Of a stretch of 64,000 bases of DNA, positions 19,096 to 28,804 are shown one piece after another. Numbering within the stretch: position 1 is the first letter of the stretch; each line of letters starts with the position of its first letter. The position numbers and the translations under genes were made by a program. Under the pieces are notes generated by a model. The model was not told the DNA's origin. It did not search any database and was given only the letters and a program-made list of their open reading frames with translations. The DNA is taken from contig NZ_CP121685.1 of NCBI RefSeq assembly GCF_029760915.1, positions 718,001-782,000 on the forward strand, written 5' to 3'. Origin of the DNA: Olleya sp. YS (GTDB taxonomy: Bacteria > Bacteroidota > Bacteroidia > Flavobacteriales > Flavobacteriaceae).

Positions 19096-19388
19096 ACAAA
19101 TTGCTCCATGATTTCAATCAAGGTATTAGCGTCTTGCTCTCCACTTTGACGCCATTTCATTTCACCATTTTTATAAATAATTAATGTAGGTAGCCCTTTG
19201 ACACGTAAAGCATCAGATAGTTCTTGATTTTTTTCAACGTCTATCTTAATCACCTTAGCCTTATCACCAAGTGCAGCAGCTACATCGCGCAATACAGCAT
19301 GCATGGTTTTAGATGGTTCATTCCACTCTGTAAAAAAGTCTAGAAGTACTGGAATGTCGACATCTATTAATTCTCCAAATTTTGACAT
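19092..19388 (-). CDS. Thioredoxin-fold protein lacking the CXXC motif
   Basis: Cytoplasmic 98-residue protein with the whole thioredoxin fold: LLDFFTEW strand before the active site, VIKIDVEKNQELSDALRVKG, the cis-Pro loop GLPTLIIYKNGE and the final helix. Where thioredoxin has WCGPCK, this protein has WNEPSK, and no cysteine is present anywhere, so it cannot be a dithiol oxidoreductase. It may act as a binding or chaperone module. It is a single gene converging on the deacetylase with a 4-bp overlap. The fold is certain; the function is unknown. Confidence 0.85.
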   Translation of the reverse strand: MSKFGELIDVDIPVLLDFFTEWNEPSKTMHAVLRDVAAALGDKAKVIKIDVEKNQELSDALRVKGLPTLIIYKNGEMKWRQSGEQDANTLIEIMEQFV

Positions 19389-19440
19389 TTGATATCAGTT
19401 TAGTTCAAACTAGTTACTAAAATATAACATTTAGTTGAAA

Positions 19441-20670
19441 TTAAGCAATTTGCGACCCTTTTTTAAGCTCTATTACAGTTATTTCTGGCCAAATTCCAAC
19501 GCGTCCTGGATAAGCTAAATACCCAAATCCTCTGTTGACATTAATATACTGTCCTTTTTCTTGATAGATACCTGCCCAATGTTTATAACGCCATTTTACT
19601 GGACTCCATTTTATCCAACCTGGTATTTCAATACCAAATTGCATACCATGTGTATGCCCACTTAATGTTAAATGGTAGTGATAATCATCCTCAATAACCT
19701 TTTCGGCCCAATGTGAAGGATCGTGAGAGAGTAATATTTTAAAATCGTTTGCTTCTATATCCTGACTGGCTTTTTTTAAATCGCCTGCTTTTTTAAATCG
19801 ACCAGCTCCCCAATTTTCAACACCAACTATTGCCATACGTTCGCCATTTTTTTCGATATATCGGTTTTCGTTTAATAATAAATCAAAACCTATTTCTTTT
19901 TGTATTGCTTTTAATTCTTCTAAATTATCGCTTTGATCTTTATCAGAAGCCCAATCTACATAATCACCGTAATCATGATTTCCTAAAACAGAAAATACGC
20001 CATCTGAAGCTGTTAATTTAGAAAAGGTATCTTTCCAATCGTACATTTCAGAAGCTTTATTATTGACCAAGTCGCCAGTAAATAAAATAACATTTCCTTT
20101 TTGCTGATTAACTAAATCAACCGCGTAATTTATCTTCTCTTTGTTATCAAAACTACCAGAATGTATATCGCTAATGTGTGTAATGCGATAGCCATCAAAT
20201 GCTTCTGGCAAATCTTCAAAATGTAAAGTATAATTTAAAACTTTGTAATTATAACGTCCTTTGTACATTCCGTATAGTAAGGATGAAAACGGAATTGCTG
20301 CCAAACCTAAAGCGACTTGACTGATAAATTTTCGTCTTGATGGTAAATAAAACGAGTCTTTTGTTATAAAATACTTATCATATAAACTTATAAAAGACCT
20401 AACAATATCCTCACCAATAAGTATAGGTGCTATCACTAAGTTTAATGCCATAAACGATAGTAAAAAGCCAATTGCATAACCTCTACCACCAGATATTACT
20501 CTACCCTCTGATGGTGTAGAAAATTGATAAATTAAATTTACAGCAACCAAAACTGCTATTGTAATAAACACGTAGTGTATCCAAGCAGATTTAAACACCG
20601 TTTTTATAGCTTGAAAACCGTAAATAGTAAGGACTATATATATTATTCCTAGAATTATTAATCGCGTCAT
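19441..20670 (-). CDS. Membrane-anchored metallophosphoesterase
   Basis: Calcineurin-like phosphoesterase of 409 residues. Residues 1-100 form about three membrane helices; a short SRRKFISQVALGLAAIPF stretch precedes the catalytic domain. Metal-binding motifs are complete: DIHSG (motif 1, about 167-171), GDLVNN (motif 2), GNHDYG (motif 3), SHDPSHW and GHTHGMQFG near the C-terminus. The architecture resembles YkuE/YaeI proteins, some of which act on UDP-diacylglucosamine or other cell-envelope phosphoesters. It is divergent from the GH92 gene. The substrate cannot be told from sequence. Confidence 0.88.
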   Translation of the reverse strand: MTRLIILGIIYIVLTIYGFQAIKTVFKSAWIHYVFITIAVLVAVNLIYQFSTPSEGRVISGGRGYAIGFLLSFMALNLVIAPILIGEDIVRSFISLYDKYFITKDSFYLPSRRKFISQVALGLAAIPFSSLLYGMYKGRYNYKVLNYTLHFEDLPEAFDGYRITHISDIHSGSFDNKEKINYAVDLVNQQKGNVILFTGDLVNNKASEMYDWKDTFSKLTASDGVFSVLGNHDYGDYVDWASDKDQSDNLEELKAIQKEIGFDLLLNENRYIEKNGERMAIVGVENWGAGRFKKAGDLKKASQDIEANDFKILLSHDPSHWAEKVIEDDYHYHLTLSGHTHGMQFGIEIPGWIKWSPVKWRYKHWAGIYQEKGQYINVNRGFGYLAYPGRVGIWPEITVIELKKGSQIA

Positions 20671-20804
20671 AAATAAACTTTAATGCACAAAATTAACCAT
20701 TATTAAAGTGAAATATCTTATTATATTGTTAAACGTTAAACACAATAAAACTACCAGTAACTATTCTTTTTTGCTAAATTGTGACTAAAAATTTTTAACA
20801 TATA

Positions 20805-23741
20805 ATGAAGTTTAAAAACGTAGTACTATTTTTTATCACGTTGTTTGTGGTTTCCTGTAAAAAACAGATAGATAATACTCCAGTTACAAAACATAAGCCA
20901 TTAATAGCTTACGTTAATCCATTTATAGGTACTGGTGGACATGGTCATACATATCCAGGAGCATCCTTACCATTTGGAATGATGCAACTTAGTCCAGACA
21001 CACGTTTGGACGGATGGGATGGCTGTTCTGGGTATCATTATAGTGATAATTATATTTATGGATTTTCGCACACACACTTAAGCGGAACAGGAGTTAGTGA
21101 TTATGGTGACATTTTAATTATGCCAACCAACAAGCAAAATTTTAACAACGGAGCAGATGGAAACGCTGGTTATCGTGCACATTTTTCTCATGACAAAGAA
21201 ATTGCAAAACCTGGTTATTATAAAGTAACATTAGATAGTACAAATATTGAAGTAGAATTGACGGTATCTAAACGAAGTGGGATACATAAATATCAATTTC
21301 CTTCGGCAGACAATCAATTTGCTATTGTAGATTTAATTCATCGTGACAAGGTATTAGATGCTAAAATTGACAGGATATCTGACACTGAAATTGTTGGTTA
21401 TAGGTTTTCTGACGCTTGGGCAAAAGATCAACGTTTATTTTTCGTAATAAAAACGTCTCATCCATTTAATGACGTCTTACAATCGCCTCCAAAACAAGGC
21501 TTAAAAGGCGCACAGAAAATAGCTTTACAATTTAACAATCCTAACAACCAGCCTGTATACATTAAAATTGGTATAAGTGCTGTAGATATTGAAGGTGCTC
21601 GTCAAAATTTAGAGCAAGAAATTGGAAATAAAACCTTTGCAAGAATTAAAAAAGAAGCAGAAATTGAATGGACTAAGCAATTAGCAAAAATTACTATTAA
21701 AACTAATAACGAAGACTATAAAACCAATTTTTATACATCTATGTATCATGTTGCTTTGGCTCCTAATTTATATCAAGATGTAGATGGAAGATATCGTGGT
21801 ATGGATATGAAAATTCACACGACTAAAGACTTTGATTATTACACTGTGTTTTCGCTTTGGGATACCTATCGCGCTACACATCCACTCTACACCATTATTG
21901 AGCAAAACAAAACCAACGATTTTATAAACACCTTTATAGCCAAATATAATGAAGGTGGTATTATGCCTATTTGGGATTTAAGCGCTAATTACACTGGTTG
22001 TATGATTGGCTATCATGCAGTACCTGTAATTGCTGATGCGTATTTAAAAGGAATTAATAATTACGATGTTAGCACAGCTTTTGAAGCTATGAAACATAGT
22101 GCTACAAGAAACAAATTAGGCTTAAAAAGTTATAAAGCATTTGGTTTTATTCCTGTTGAAGAAGAAAGCGAATCGGTTTCTAAAACTTTAGAATATGCTT
22201 ATGATGATTGGACCATTGCTCAAATGGCAAAAGTCATGAATAAAACTGAAGATTATAAAATATTTTCTGAAAGAGCTCAGTATTATAAAAACGTTTTTGA
22301 CCCAGAGACACAGTTTATGAGAGGTCGTTTTAGAAACACTTGGTTTTCACCTTTTGATCCTTACGAAGTTAATTTTAATTACACCGAAGCTAATGCTTGG
22401 CAATACAGTAATTACATTCCGCAAGACATTAGTGGATTGATTAATCTATTAGGCGGAAAAGAAAAATTAGAAGCTAATTTAGATACATTGTTTGTCGCTA
22501 AAGCGGAAACCTCTGGACGTCATCAAGCAGATATTACTGGTTTAATTGGTCAATATGCACATGGCAATGAGCCTAGTCATCACATGGCTTATCTCTATAA
22601 TTTTGTAAACAAACCACATAAAACTCAGGAGAAAGTCCACCAAATTATAACCGAACTATATTCAAACACACCAGATGGAATTTCAGGCAACGAAGATTGT
22701 GGTCAAATGAGTGCTTGGTACATTTTTAGTTCCATTGGATTTTACCCAGTCACGCCAGGAAGTAATCAATACATCATTGGAACACCACTTTTTGAAAAAG
22801 CTACTTTTAATTTAGAAAACGGAAAACAGTTTACTGTCTCAACAGAAAATTTAAACTCTAAAAATATTTATATCGCTTCTGCGAAATTAAATGGCAAACC
22901 TTTAAATCAATCTTTTATTGAACATTCTGATATTATGAATGGTGGTACCCTTAGTTTTAAAATGACTAATAAACCAACAGATTGGGCTACTAAAGACAGT
23001 GAAGCTCCAAAAACCGAAATCAAAGAACATCTGATCACTCCTGCTCCATATATTGCAAAAGGAGAAGTGGCTTTTAAAGGCGACACTGAAGTCGTGCTAA
23101 AGAATGCAGATGAGGATGCTTCAATATTTTACAGATTGGGTTATAAAGGTGACTTTAAATTATATGATAATCCTATTACGATAGATAAAGCTATTTCACT
23201 TTCGACATATTCAGAAAAAAAAGGAATTAAAAGTGCGGTTATCGAAACCCAATTTTATAAAATAGACCCAAACATGTCTATCAAATTAAATACAGACTAT
23301 GCAAATCAGTATAATGGTGGTGGAAACAACGCACTTATTGATGGCATTTATGGCACAAAAGATTTTAGAACAGGAACATGGCAAGGGTATTTTGATACAG
23401 ATTTAAACGCAACCATTAACCTAGGTAAAACAAAAATCATAGACACCATAAACGTAAACTTTTTGCAAGACCAACGCTCTTGGATTTTTTATCCAACAAC
23501 GATAGAGTGTTGGGTGTCCATTGACGATAAAAATTATAAATCTATTGGTAAATACTATTTTGATGCTAAAAAACCATCTGAAGAAGTCAATATTCAAAAC
23601 TTTTATTTCAATTTACCATCAGAAAAGGTTAAGTATGTAAAACTGAAAGCCACTAGATTAGGTCAACTTCCAGAGTGGCATTTAGGTTATGAGCATGATG
23701 GACGAAGTTGGCTTTTTGTGGACGAAATCACAATCAAATAA
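20805..23741 (+). CDS. GH92 family alpha-mannosidase, lipoprotein
   Basis: Exo-alpha-mannosidase of family GH92, which trims mannose from N-glycans with calcium. Signal peptide and lipobox FVVSC (residues 1-18) put it on a membrane surface. The GH92 core begins with VNPFIGTGGHGHTYPGAS. Near residues 525-590 are TEANAWQY and GNEPSHH, where the family places its catalytic acid, followed by GNEDCGQMSAWY. After the core there is a chitobiase-like beta domain (about 745-830) and an F5/8 type C carbohydrate-binding domain to the end. Total 978 residues. It is the first gene of an operon with a sugar transporter and a glycosylasparaginase, which fits N-glycan breakdown. Linkage preference is unknown. 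Confidence 0.92.
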   Translation: MKFKNVVLFFITLFVVSCKKQIDNTPVTKHKPLIAYVNPFIGTGGHGHTYPGASLPFGMMQLSPDTRLDGWDGCSGYHYSDNYIYGFSHTHLSGTGVSDYGDILIMPTNKQNFNNGADGNAGYRAHFSHDKEIAKPGYYKVTLDSTNIEVELTVSKRSGIHKYQFPSADNQFAIVDLIHRDKVLDAKIDRISDTEIVGYRFSDAWAKDQRLFFVIKTSHPFNDVLQSPPKQGLKGAQKIALQFNNPNNQPVYIKIGISAVDIEGARQNLEQEIGNKTFARIKKEAEIEWTKQLAKITIKTNNEDYKTNFYTSMYHVALAPNLYQDVDGRYRGMDMKIHTTKDFDYYTVFSLWDTYRATHPLYTIIEQNKTNDFINTFIAKYNEGGIMPIWDLSANYTGCMIGYHAVPVIADAYLKGINNYDVSTAFEAMKHSATRNKLGLKSYKAFGFIPVEEESESVSKTLEYAYDDWTIAQMAKVMNKTEDYKIFSERAQYYKNVFDPETQFMRGRFRNTWFSPFDPYEVNFNYTEANAWQYSNYIPQDISGLINLLGGKEKLEANLDTLFVAKAETSGRHQADITGLIGQYAHGNEPSHHMAYLYNFVNKPHKTQEKVHQIITELYSNTPDGISGNEDCGQMSAWYIFSSIGFYPVTPGSNQYIIGTPLFEKATFNLENGKQFTVSTENLNSKNIYIASAKLNGKPLNQSFIEHSDIMNGGTLSFKMTNKPTDWATKDSEAPKTEIKEHLITPAPYIAKGEVAFKGDTEVVLKNADEDASIFYRLGYKGDFKLYDNPITIDKAISLSTYSEKKGIKSAVIETQFYKIDPNMSIKLNTDYANQYNGGGNNALIDGIYGTKDFRTGTWQGYFDTDLNATINLGKTKIIDTINVNFLQDQRSWIFYPTTIECWVSIDDKNYKSIGKYYFDAKKPSEEVNIQNFYFNLPSEKVKYVKLKATRLGQLPEWHLGYEHDGRSWLFVDEITIK

Positions 23742-23780
23742 CAATTATAACTATATTTAGGACAATAAAAAACTAACTAA

Positions 23781-25444
23781 ATGAACAATCAAAACAACAA
23801 ATCTGCTTTAACTACTTTAGTAACAGTATTCTTCTTCTGGGGATTTATAGCTGCCTCTAACGGAGTCTTTATTCCGTTTTGTAAAACGTATTTAATATAG
23901 ATCAATTTCAATCGCAATTAGTAGATTTTGCATTTTATGGTGCGTATTATATTGGTGCGCTTTTATTGTTTATTATCTCTAGTGGATTAAAAAAAGACAT
24001 CTTAAATGCTTGGGGTTATAAAAACGGGATTGTCTATGGATTATTACTGTCTGCAGTTGGTGCGTTTGTCATGTATCCAGCAACAGCAGGAGCAGAACAA
24101 GGACAAACCAGTGTGTTTTATTTTGTTTTAGTCGCCTTATTTATTGTTGGTTTAGGGTTTTCGTTACAACAAACAACCGCTAACCCATTTGCAATTGCTT
24201 TAGGTGATCCCAAAACAGGATCGCATCGTTTAAATTTAGCTGGTGGAATCAACTCGTTTGGAACCACCATAGGACCCATCGTAGTTGCATTTATCATCTT
24301 TGGATCTGCACCTTTATCTAGTGAAGAATTAGCGCTCATGATTAAAAATAACGACATTAAATTAACAACCGTCCAAATGTTGTATTTAGGTGTTGGTGTC
24401 TTGTTTTTATTAGCTGCTGCACTGTTTCATTTTTCAAAAAAATTACCAGCATTAAAATCGGAAACTGCTTTTGAACCAGCCAATAAAGCCAAAAATAGTC
24501 TTATTGTATTAACTATTATTATTGCTGGTTGTTTTGGGTATATTTTTAGTACTTACACAGGTGGTGAAGTTGTTACAGAAGCTTTAGAAAACAAACGATT
24601 GACTTTCTTAATCATAGCATTAGTTGCTGTTATTGGCTGCCTATTGTTTGCGTATTCAAGTTCGTCCAAAAAACCAGAAGGTTGGGGAGCCATGAAATAT
24701 CCACAACTAGTTTTAGGGATGCTTGCCATATTTACTTATGTTGGTGTAGAAGTTACTGTTGGTAGCAATTTAGGCGAGTTACTTAAACAAGCTGTAGATA
24801 GAACCAATCTTAATGCACTTGGTTTACCTACGCTAAACGATGCCCAAATCGCACCTTTTATCTCGCTATACTGGGGAGGATTAATGATAGGTCGTTGGGT
24901 AGGTGCTATTACTGTTTTTAATCCAAGTAAAGGACTTAAAAAATGGCTGTTAATTATCGTGCCTTATGTGGCTTTTGGAGTGATTTTACTAGTGAATTTT
25001 GGCAAATACTCTACCAATCAAATTCTGTTTTTTGCTATTTGTGTGGCAGTTCAAATTGGAGGTTTCTTTTTAGCAAAAGACAATCCAGTAAAAACATTAA
25101 AAATATTCAGTTTACTAGGTGTTATTGCTATGACTATAGGATTATTAACCACAGGTAATGTAGCACTTTTTGCTCTCTTGTCTGGTGGTTTATTCTGTTC
25201 TATCATGTGGCCATGTATTTTTACTTTAAGCATTGCAGGATTAGGTAAGTATACCTCACAAGGATCTGCATTTTTAATTATGATGATTTTAGGTGGTGCT
25301 ATTATTCCGCCTTTACAAGGTAAATTAGCTGATATTTTTGGGATTCAACCTTCTTATTTAATAGCAGTGTTATGCTTTGGATATTTGCTGTTTTATGCGT
25401 TCAGAACAAAAACTGTTCTTGACAAACAAGGCGTAACGTATTAA
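23781..25444 (+). pseudogene. FucP-like sugar MFS transporter, frameshifted after codon 39
   Basis: Sugar:proton symporter of the FucP/NagP type (MFS), expected 12 helices. Reading from ATG 23781 gives MNNQNNKSALTTLVTVFFFW and a normal first helix, but the frame ends at TAG 23898-23900. Adding one T to the TTT run at 23891-23893 restores [20 protein letters not shown] and joins the rest of the protein without a gap, including the family motif [16 protein letters not shown]. So one base is missing. It is either a true recent mutation or a sequencing error in a homopolymer; everything downstream is intact. A TTG at 23966 opens the remaining frame but would lose two helices. It lies between GH92 and glycosylasparaginase (39 and 9 bp gaps). 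Confidence 0.85.
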
Positions 25445-25453
25445 TTAAGTTTA

Positions 25454-26464
25454 ATGAAAAGAAGGACATTCATAAAAAACGCATCGATTTCAGGACTAGG
25501 TATAGCTGTAGGAAGTACTACCTTAAATTGTGACAAAAAACCAAAAAACACTTCAAATCCTGAAACCAAAAGCAATATTATGAAAAAACCTTCCATATCA
25601 CCCATTGCCATTTGTACTTGGGGATTTGTTGATGCTAATGCCAAAGCAGGACAATCACTGGAAAACGGTAAAAATGCTTTAGATGCTGCAATTGCAGGGG
25701 TTTCAGTAGAAGAAGAAAATCTAAAAAACACAACCGTTGGAAAAGGCGGAACACCAGATAGAGCTGGTAACGTTACATTAGATGCTTGTGTCATGGATAG
25801 TACAGGAGATTGTGGTGCAGTGGTTTGTGTAGAAAACATTACCAATGTGGCTGCTCTAGCCAAACAAGTCATGACTGAAACGCCTCATGTGATGCTTGCA
25901 GGTCAAGGTGCAGAAGAATTTGCCTATACCCAAGGATTTAAAAAAGAACAATTACTTACAGAAGACTCTAAAAAAGCATGGGAAACATGGAAAAAATCAC
26001 CAGAATACAAACCTATAATTAATATCGAAAATCACGACACCATAGGTATGCTATGTTTAGATAAAAATGGCGATATTGCTGGTGCTTGTACCACCTCTGG
26101 ATTATCTTATAAAATGAAAGGTCGGATTGGCGATTCTCCCATAATTGGTTCAGGATTATTTATTGACAACTCTATTGGTGGAGCTGCAGCAACAGGATTA
26201 GGGGAAGAAATTATGAAAACAGTAGGTAGTTTTTTAATTGTCGAACTCATGCGAAACGGAATGCATCCGCAACAAGCTTGCGAAGAAGCTGTACGTCGAG
26301 TTACCTCAAAAAATCCAAGCTATAAAGATTTTCAGGTTGCCTATATTGCTATCAATACAGCAGGAGAAACAGGTGCTTATTGTATACATGAAGGATTTAG
26401 ATACATGAAATATCAAGATGGTGTCAATCACAATATATTGTCTGATTGTGTTGTAAAAACCTAA
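25454..26464 (+). CDS. Glycosylasparaginase (N4-(beta-N-acetylglucosaminyl)-L-asparaginase)
   Basis: N-terminal nucleophile hydrolase that cuts the GlcNAc-Asn bond left after an N-glycan is trimmed. It has 336 residues. A Tat-like signal (KRRTFIKNASISGLGIAVG) with a lipobox-like TTLNC suggests export and lipidation. The precursor autocleaves before the Thr of HDTIGM (Thr196 here), which becomes the catalytic N-terminus of the beta chain; GRIGDSPIIGSG and the GTPDRAGNVTLDAC region are typical of the family. The best-known bacterial member is from Elizabethkingia, also a flavobacterium. As third gene behind GH92 and a transporter, it completes a glycoprotein-glycan salvage set. Confidence 0.92.
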   Translation: MKRRTFIKNASISGLGIAVGSTTLNCDKKPKNTSNPETKSNIMKKPSISPIAICTWGFVDANAKAGQSLENGKNALDAAIAGVSVEEENLKNTTVGKGGTPDRAGNVTLDACVMDSTGDCGAVVCVENITNVAALAKQVMTETPHVMLAGQGAEEFAYTQGFKKEQLLTEDSKKAWETWKKSPEYKPIINIENHDTIGMLCLDKNGDIAGACTTSGLSYKMKGRIGDSPIIGSGLFIDNSIGGAAATGLGEEIMKTVGSFLIVELMRNGMHPQQACEEAVRRVTSKNPSYKDFQVAYIAINTAGETGAYCIHEGFRYMKYQDGVNHNILSDCVVKT

Positions 26465-26578
26465 TGGGTCAAGTTTTATTTAAAAAACAACCAACTATAC
26501 ACAAAACAAGGTAATTCTTACATTAATACTATTATAACTAACTTTTAGTCTGTAACTTTAAATCTAAATCCATTAGTT

Positions 26579-28750
26579 ATGAAACAACTTTACTTTACAT
26601 CCCTCTTGCTACTAACTCTGTCATTCGGATTTGCTCAACCAGCAAACGATGATTGCTCAAATGCACAGATAATTACTGTTAGTACTACTAATTTAAATGT
26701 CCCTTTTGATATTAATACTGCCACTTTAAACAACCAAGAAGGCTGTTCTGGTACGACTGCAGATTATGCTGATGTTTGGTTTGAATTTACAATGCCAACC
26801 AATGGAAATCTATATATAGATGGTTCTTTATCTTGGAACCAATTTGCCATTTACGATAGTTGTGGAGGCACAGAATTAAACTGTTTCTCTAGCAATGGGC
26901 TTTTAGATAATTTAGTATCTGGAACGACTTATACACTCAGAGTTTTTAGAGCTTCTGGAACCGCTAACAATACGTCTTATCAAAGTTTTAGTATCATAGC
27001 TTATGATACGGTAACAAATGACGATTGTACTTCATCAGAAAATATTTCAGTAACTGCTACTAATACTACAGTAAATTTTGAAATTGCTGGTGCAGAAATA
27101 AACAACGAAGTAGGATGTTCCGGAACAATCAATGATTACTTAGACATTTGGTATGATTTTACTATGCCTTTTGACGGAAATCTTTATATAGAAGGCTCAA
27201 TTAGTTGGAATAATTTTGCACTATATGACACATGTAGTGGTACAGAAATCCAGTGCGGAAGTGCTAACGAGTTTGTTGAAGGCTTAATATCTGGAACTAA
27301 CTACAAACTACGTGTTTTCAGAACTGTAGCTACTGCAGATAATACAAGTTATAAAGCTTTTAGCATTGTTGCCTACCAATCCGTTGCTAATGATACTTGT
27401 GCTGCTGCGGAAAACATAACCGTTACAACAACAGGTTCTACAGTCAATTTTGAGATTGCTGGTGCGGAAATTAATAATGAAGAAGGTTGCTCAGGTACAA
27501 CAAACGATTACCTAGACATTTGGTATGATTTTACAATGCCTGTAAACGGAAATCTGTACATAGATGGTTCCATCAACTGGAATAATTTTGCGCTTTACGA
27601 TGCATGTAGTGGGACAGAAATACAATGTGGTAGTGCTAACGAATTTATTGAAGGTCTTACAGCTACTACCAACTACAAACTGCGCGTGTTTAGAACTATT
27701 GCAACCGCAGACAACAATAGCTATAAATCTTTTTTTATTAGAGCATTTGAGACCGTGACTAATGACGATTGTGCTTCTGCTGAAAATATAACAGTAACGA
27801 CTGACCAACAAACCATTAATTTTGATATTGGTGGTGCCTCAATAAATAATGAAGAAGGCTGTACTGGTACAACAAACGACTATGCAGACATTTGGTATGA
27901 ATTTACAATGCCAGTAAATGGTAATCTTTTAGTAAATGGAGCTATCAATTGGAATAATTTTGCTCTTTACGACGCATGCAGTGGGACAGAAATACAATGT
28001 GGTAGCTCAAGTGAGCAGTTTGACGGTCTTACCGCAACTACCAACTATAAACTACGTGTATTTAGAACACTGGCTAACACAGATAATAATAACTACCGTA
28101 GTTTTACCATACAAGCATTTGAAATAATAACTAACGACGATTGTGCTTCTGCTGAAACTATTAACGTTTTATCAGGAACACCAACTACAGTTAATTTTGG
28201 TATCGCTGGTGCTAATGTAAATAATGAAGAAGGATGTTCTGGCGGAACTGTTGCAGACTATGCAGATATTTGGTATGATTTTACAATGCCAGAAGATGGA
28301 TTTATAATTATAGATGGCACAATTAATTGGAATAATTTTGCAGTATATGATGCCTGTGCAGGAACACAACTAGGATGTTTTAGTGCTTCTGGAAACGTTG
28401 GTGGTTTAACTAACGGAACAACTTATAAATTACGCTTATTTAGAGGTGCATCTACAGCAACTAACACTAATTATAAAAGCTTTACTATAGAAAGCAGTGC
28501 AACTTTAAGCACAGATGATTTATCATTAGATAAAAAAGTAACAATTTTTCCAAATCCAGCAGAAGATTTTGTTCAAATAAAGACAAGTTTAGATATTGAT
28601 TTAATAAGTCTTTATGATATTAATGGACGATTGATTTTGGATATTCCTTATACTGAAAGACTGAGTTTAGAGCACTTAGATTCTGGAGTTTATTTCCTAA
28701 AATTAAAATCTAAGAATCTAATAACAACAAAAAAAATCATAAAAAATTAA
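26579..28750 (+). CDS. T9SS-exported protein with five tandem beta domains
   Basis: Surface or secreted protein of 723 residues with no known activity. Signal peptide 1-19 (SFGFAQ). Five tandem repeats of about 124 residues follow (about 21-640). Each starts near NDDC, has a second cysteine in the EGCSGT element, then DIWYDFTMP, NWNNFALYD, CSGTEIQC and YKLRVFR. Spacing suggests an all-beta, disulfide-linked, PPC-like or jelly-roll module used for binding. The last 75 residues form a type A T9SS sorting domain (FPNPAEDFVQI, YDINGRLI, GVYFLKL). Repeats 2-4 are the most alike, pointing to recent duplication. It appears monocistronic, with a strong terminator after it. Confidence 0.85.
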   Translation: MKQLYFTSLLLLTLSFGFAQPANDDCSNAQIITVSTTNLNVPFDINTATLNNQEGCSGTTADYADVWFEFTMPTNGNLYIDGSLSWNQFAIYDSCGGTELNCFSSNGLLDNLVSGTTYTLRVFRASGTANNTSYQSFSIIAYDTVTNDDCTSSENISVTATNTTVNFEIAGAEINNEVGCSGTINDYLDIWYDFTMPFDGNLYIEGSISWNNFALYDTCSGTEIQCGSANEFVEGLISGTNYKLRVFRTVATADNTSYKAFSIVAYQSVANDTCAAAENITVTTTGSTVNFEIAGAEINNEEGCSGTTNDYLDIWYDFTMPVNGNLYIDGSINWNNFALYDACSGTEIQCGSANEFIEGLTATTNYKLRVFRTIATADNNSYKSFFIRAFETVTNDDCASAENITVTTDQQTINFDIGGASINNEEGCTGTTNDYADIWYEFTMPVNGNLLVNGAINWNNFALYDACSGTEIQCGSSSEQFDGLTATTNYKLRVFRTLANTDNNNYRSFTIQAFEIITNDDCASAETINVLSGTPTTVNFGIAGANVNNEEGCSGGTVADYADIWYDFTMPEDGFIIIDGTINWNNFAVYDACAGTQLGCFSASGNVGGLTNGTTYKLRLFRGASTATNTNYKSFTIESSATLSTDDLSLDKKVTIFPNPAEDFVQIKTSLDIDLISLYDINGRLILDIPYTERLSLEHLDSGVYFLKLKSKNLITTKKIIKN
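26641..28500 (+). repeat. Five tandem coding repeats of about 372 bp
   Basis: Repeat starts near 26641, 27013, 27385, 27758 and 28129, each at an AAYGAY-like codon pair for Asn-Asp followed by a Cys codon. Units 2 to 4 are close enough at DNA level that recombination between them is plausible. Confidence 0.85.
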
Positions 28751-28754
28751 CATT

Positions 28755-28787
28755 AAAAAAGGCGAAACAAATGTTTCGCCTTTTTTA
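28755..28787. terminator. Bidirectional terminator
   Basis: AAAAAAGGCGAAAC and GTTTCGCCTTTTTT form a perfect stem with loop AAAT, between the converging repeat-protein gene and the lipocalin-like gene. Confidence 0.88.
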
Positions 28788-28804
28788 ATAATTATAACGT
28801 TTGT

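Noticed and set aside
23966-25444. Transporter gene starting at TTG 23966
   Set aside because: The conserved N-terminus is upstream in another frame; a one-base deletion explains the split better than a real start at TTG without the first two helices.
27512-28369. Several small open frames on both strands in the repeat protein
   Set aside because: They recur in each unit because the repeats recur; they are shadows of the tandem repeats.
26641-28500. CRISPR-like array
   Set aside because: The repeats are long, in frame and coding, with no spacers.
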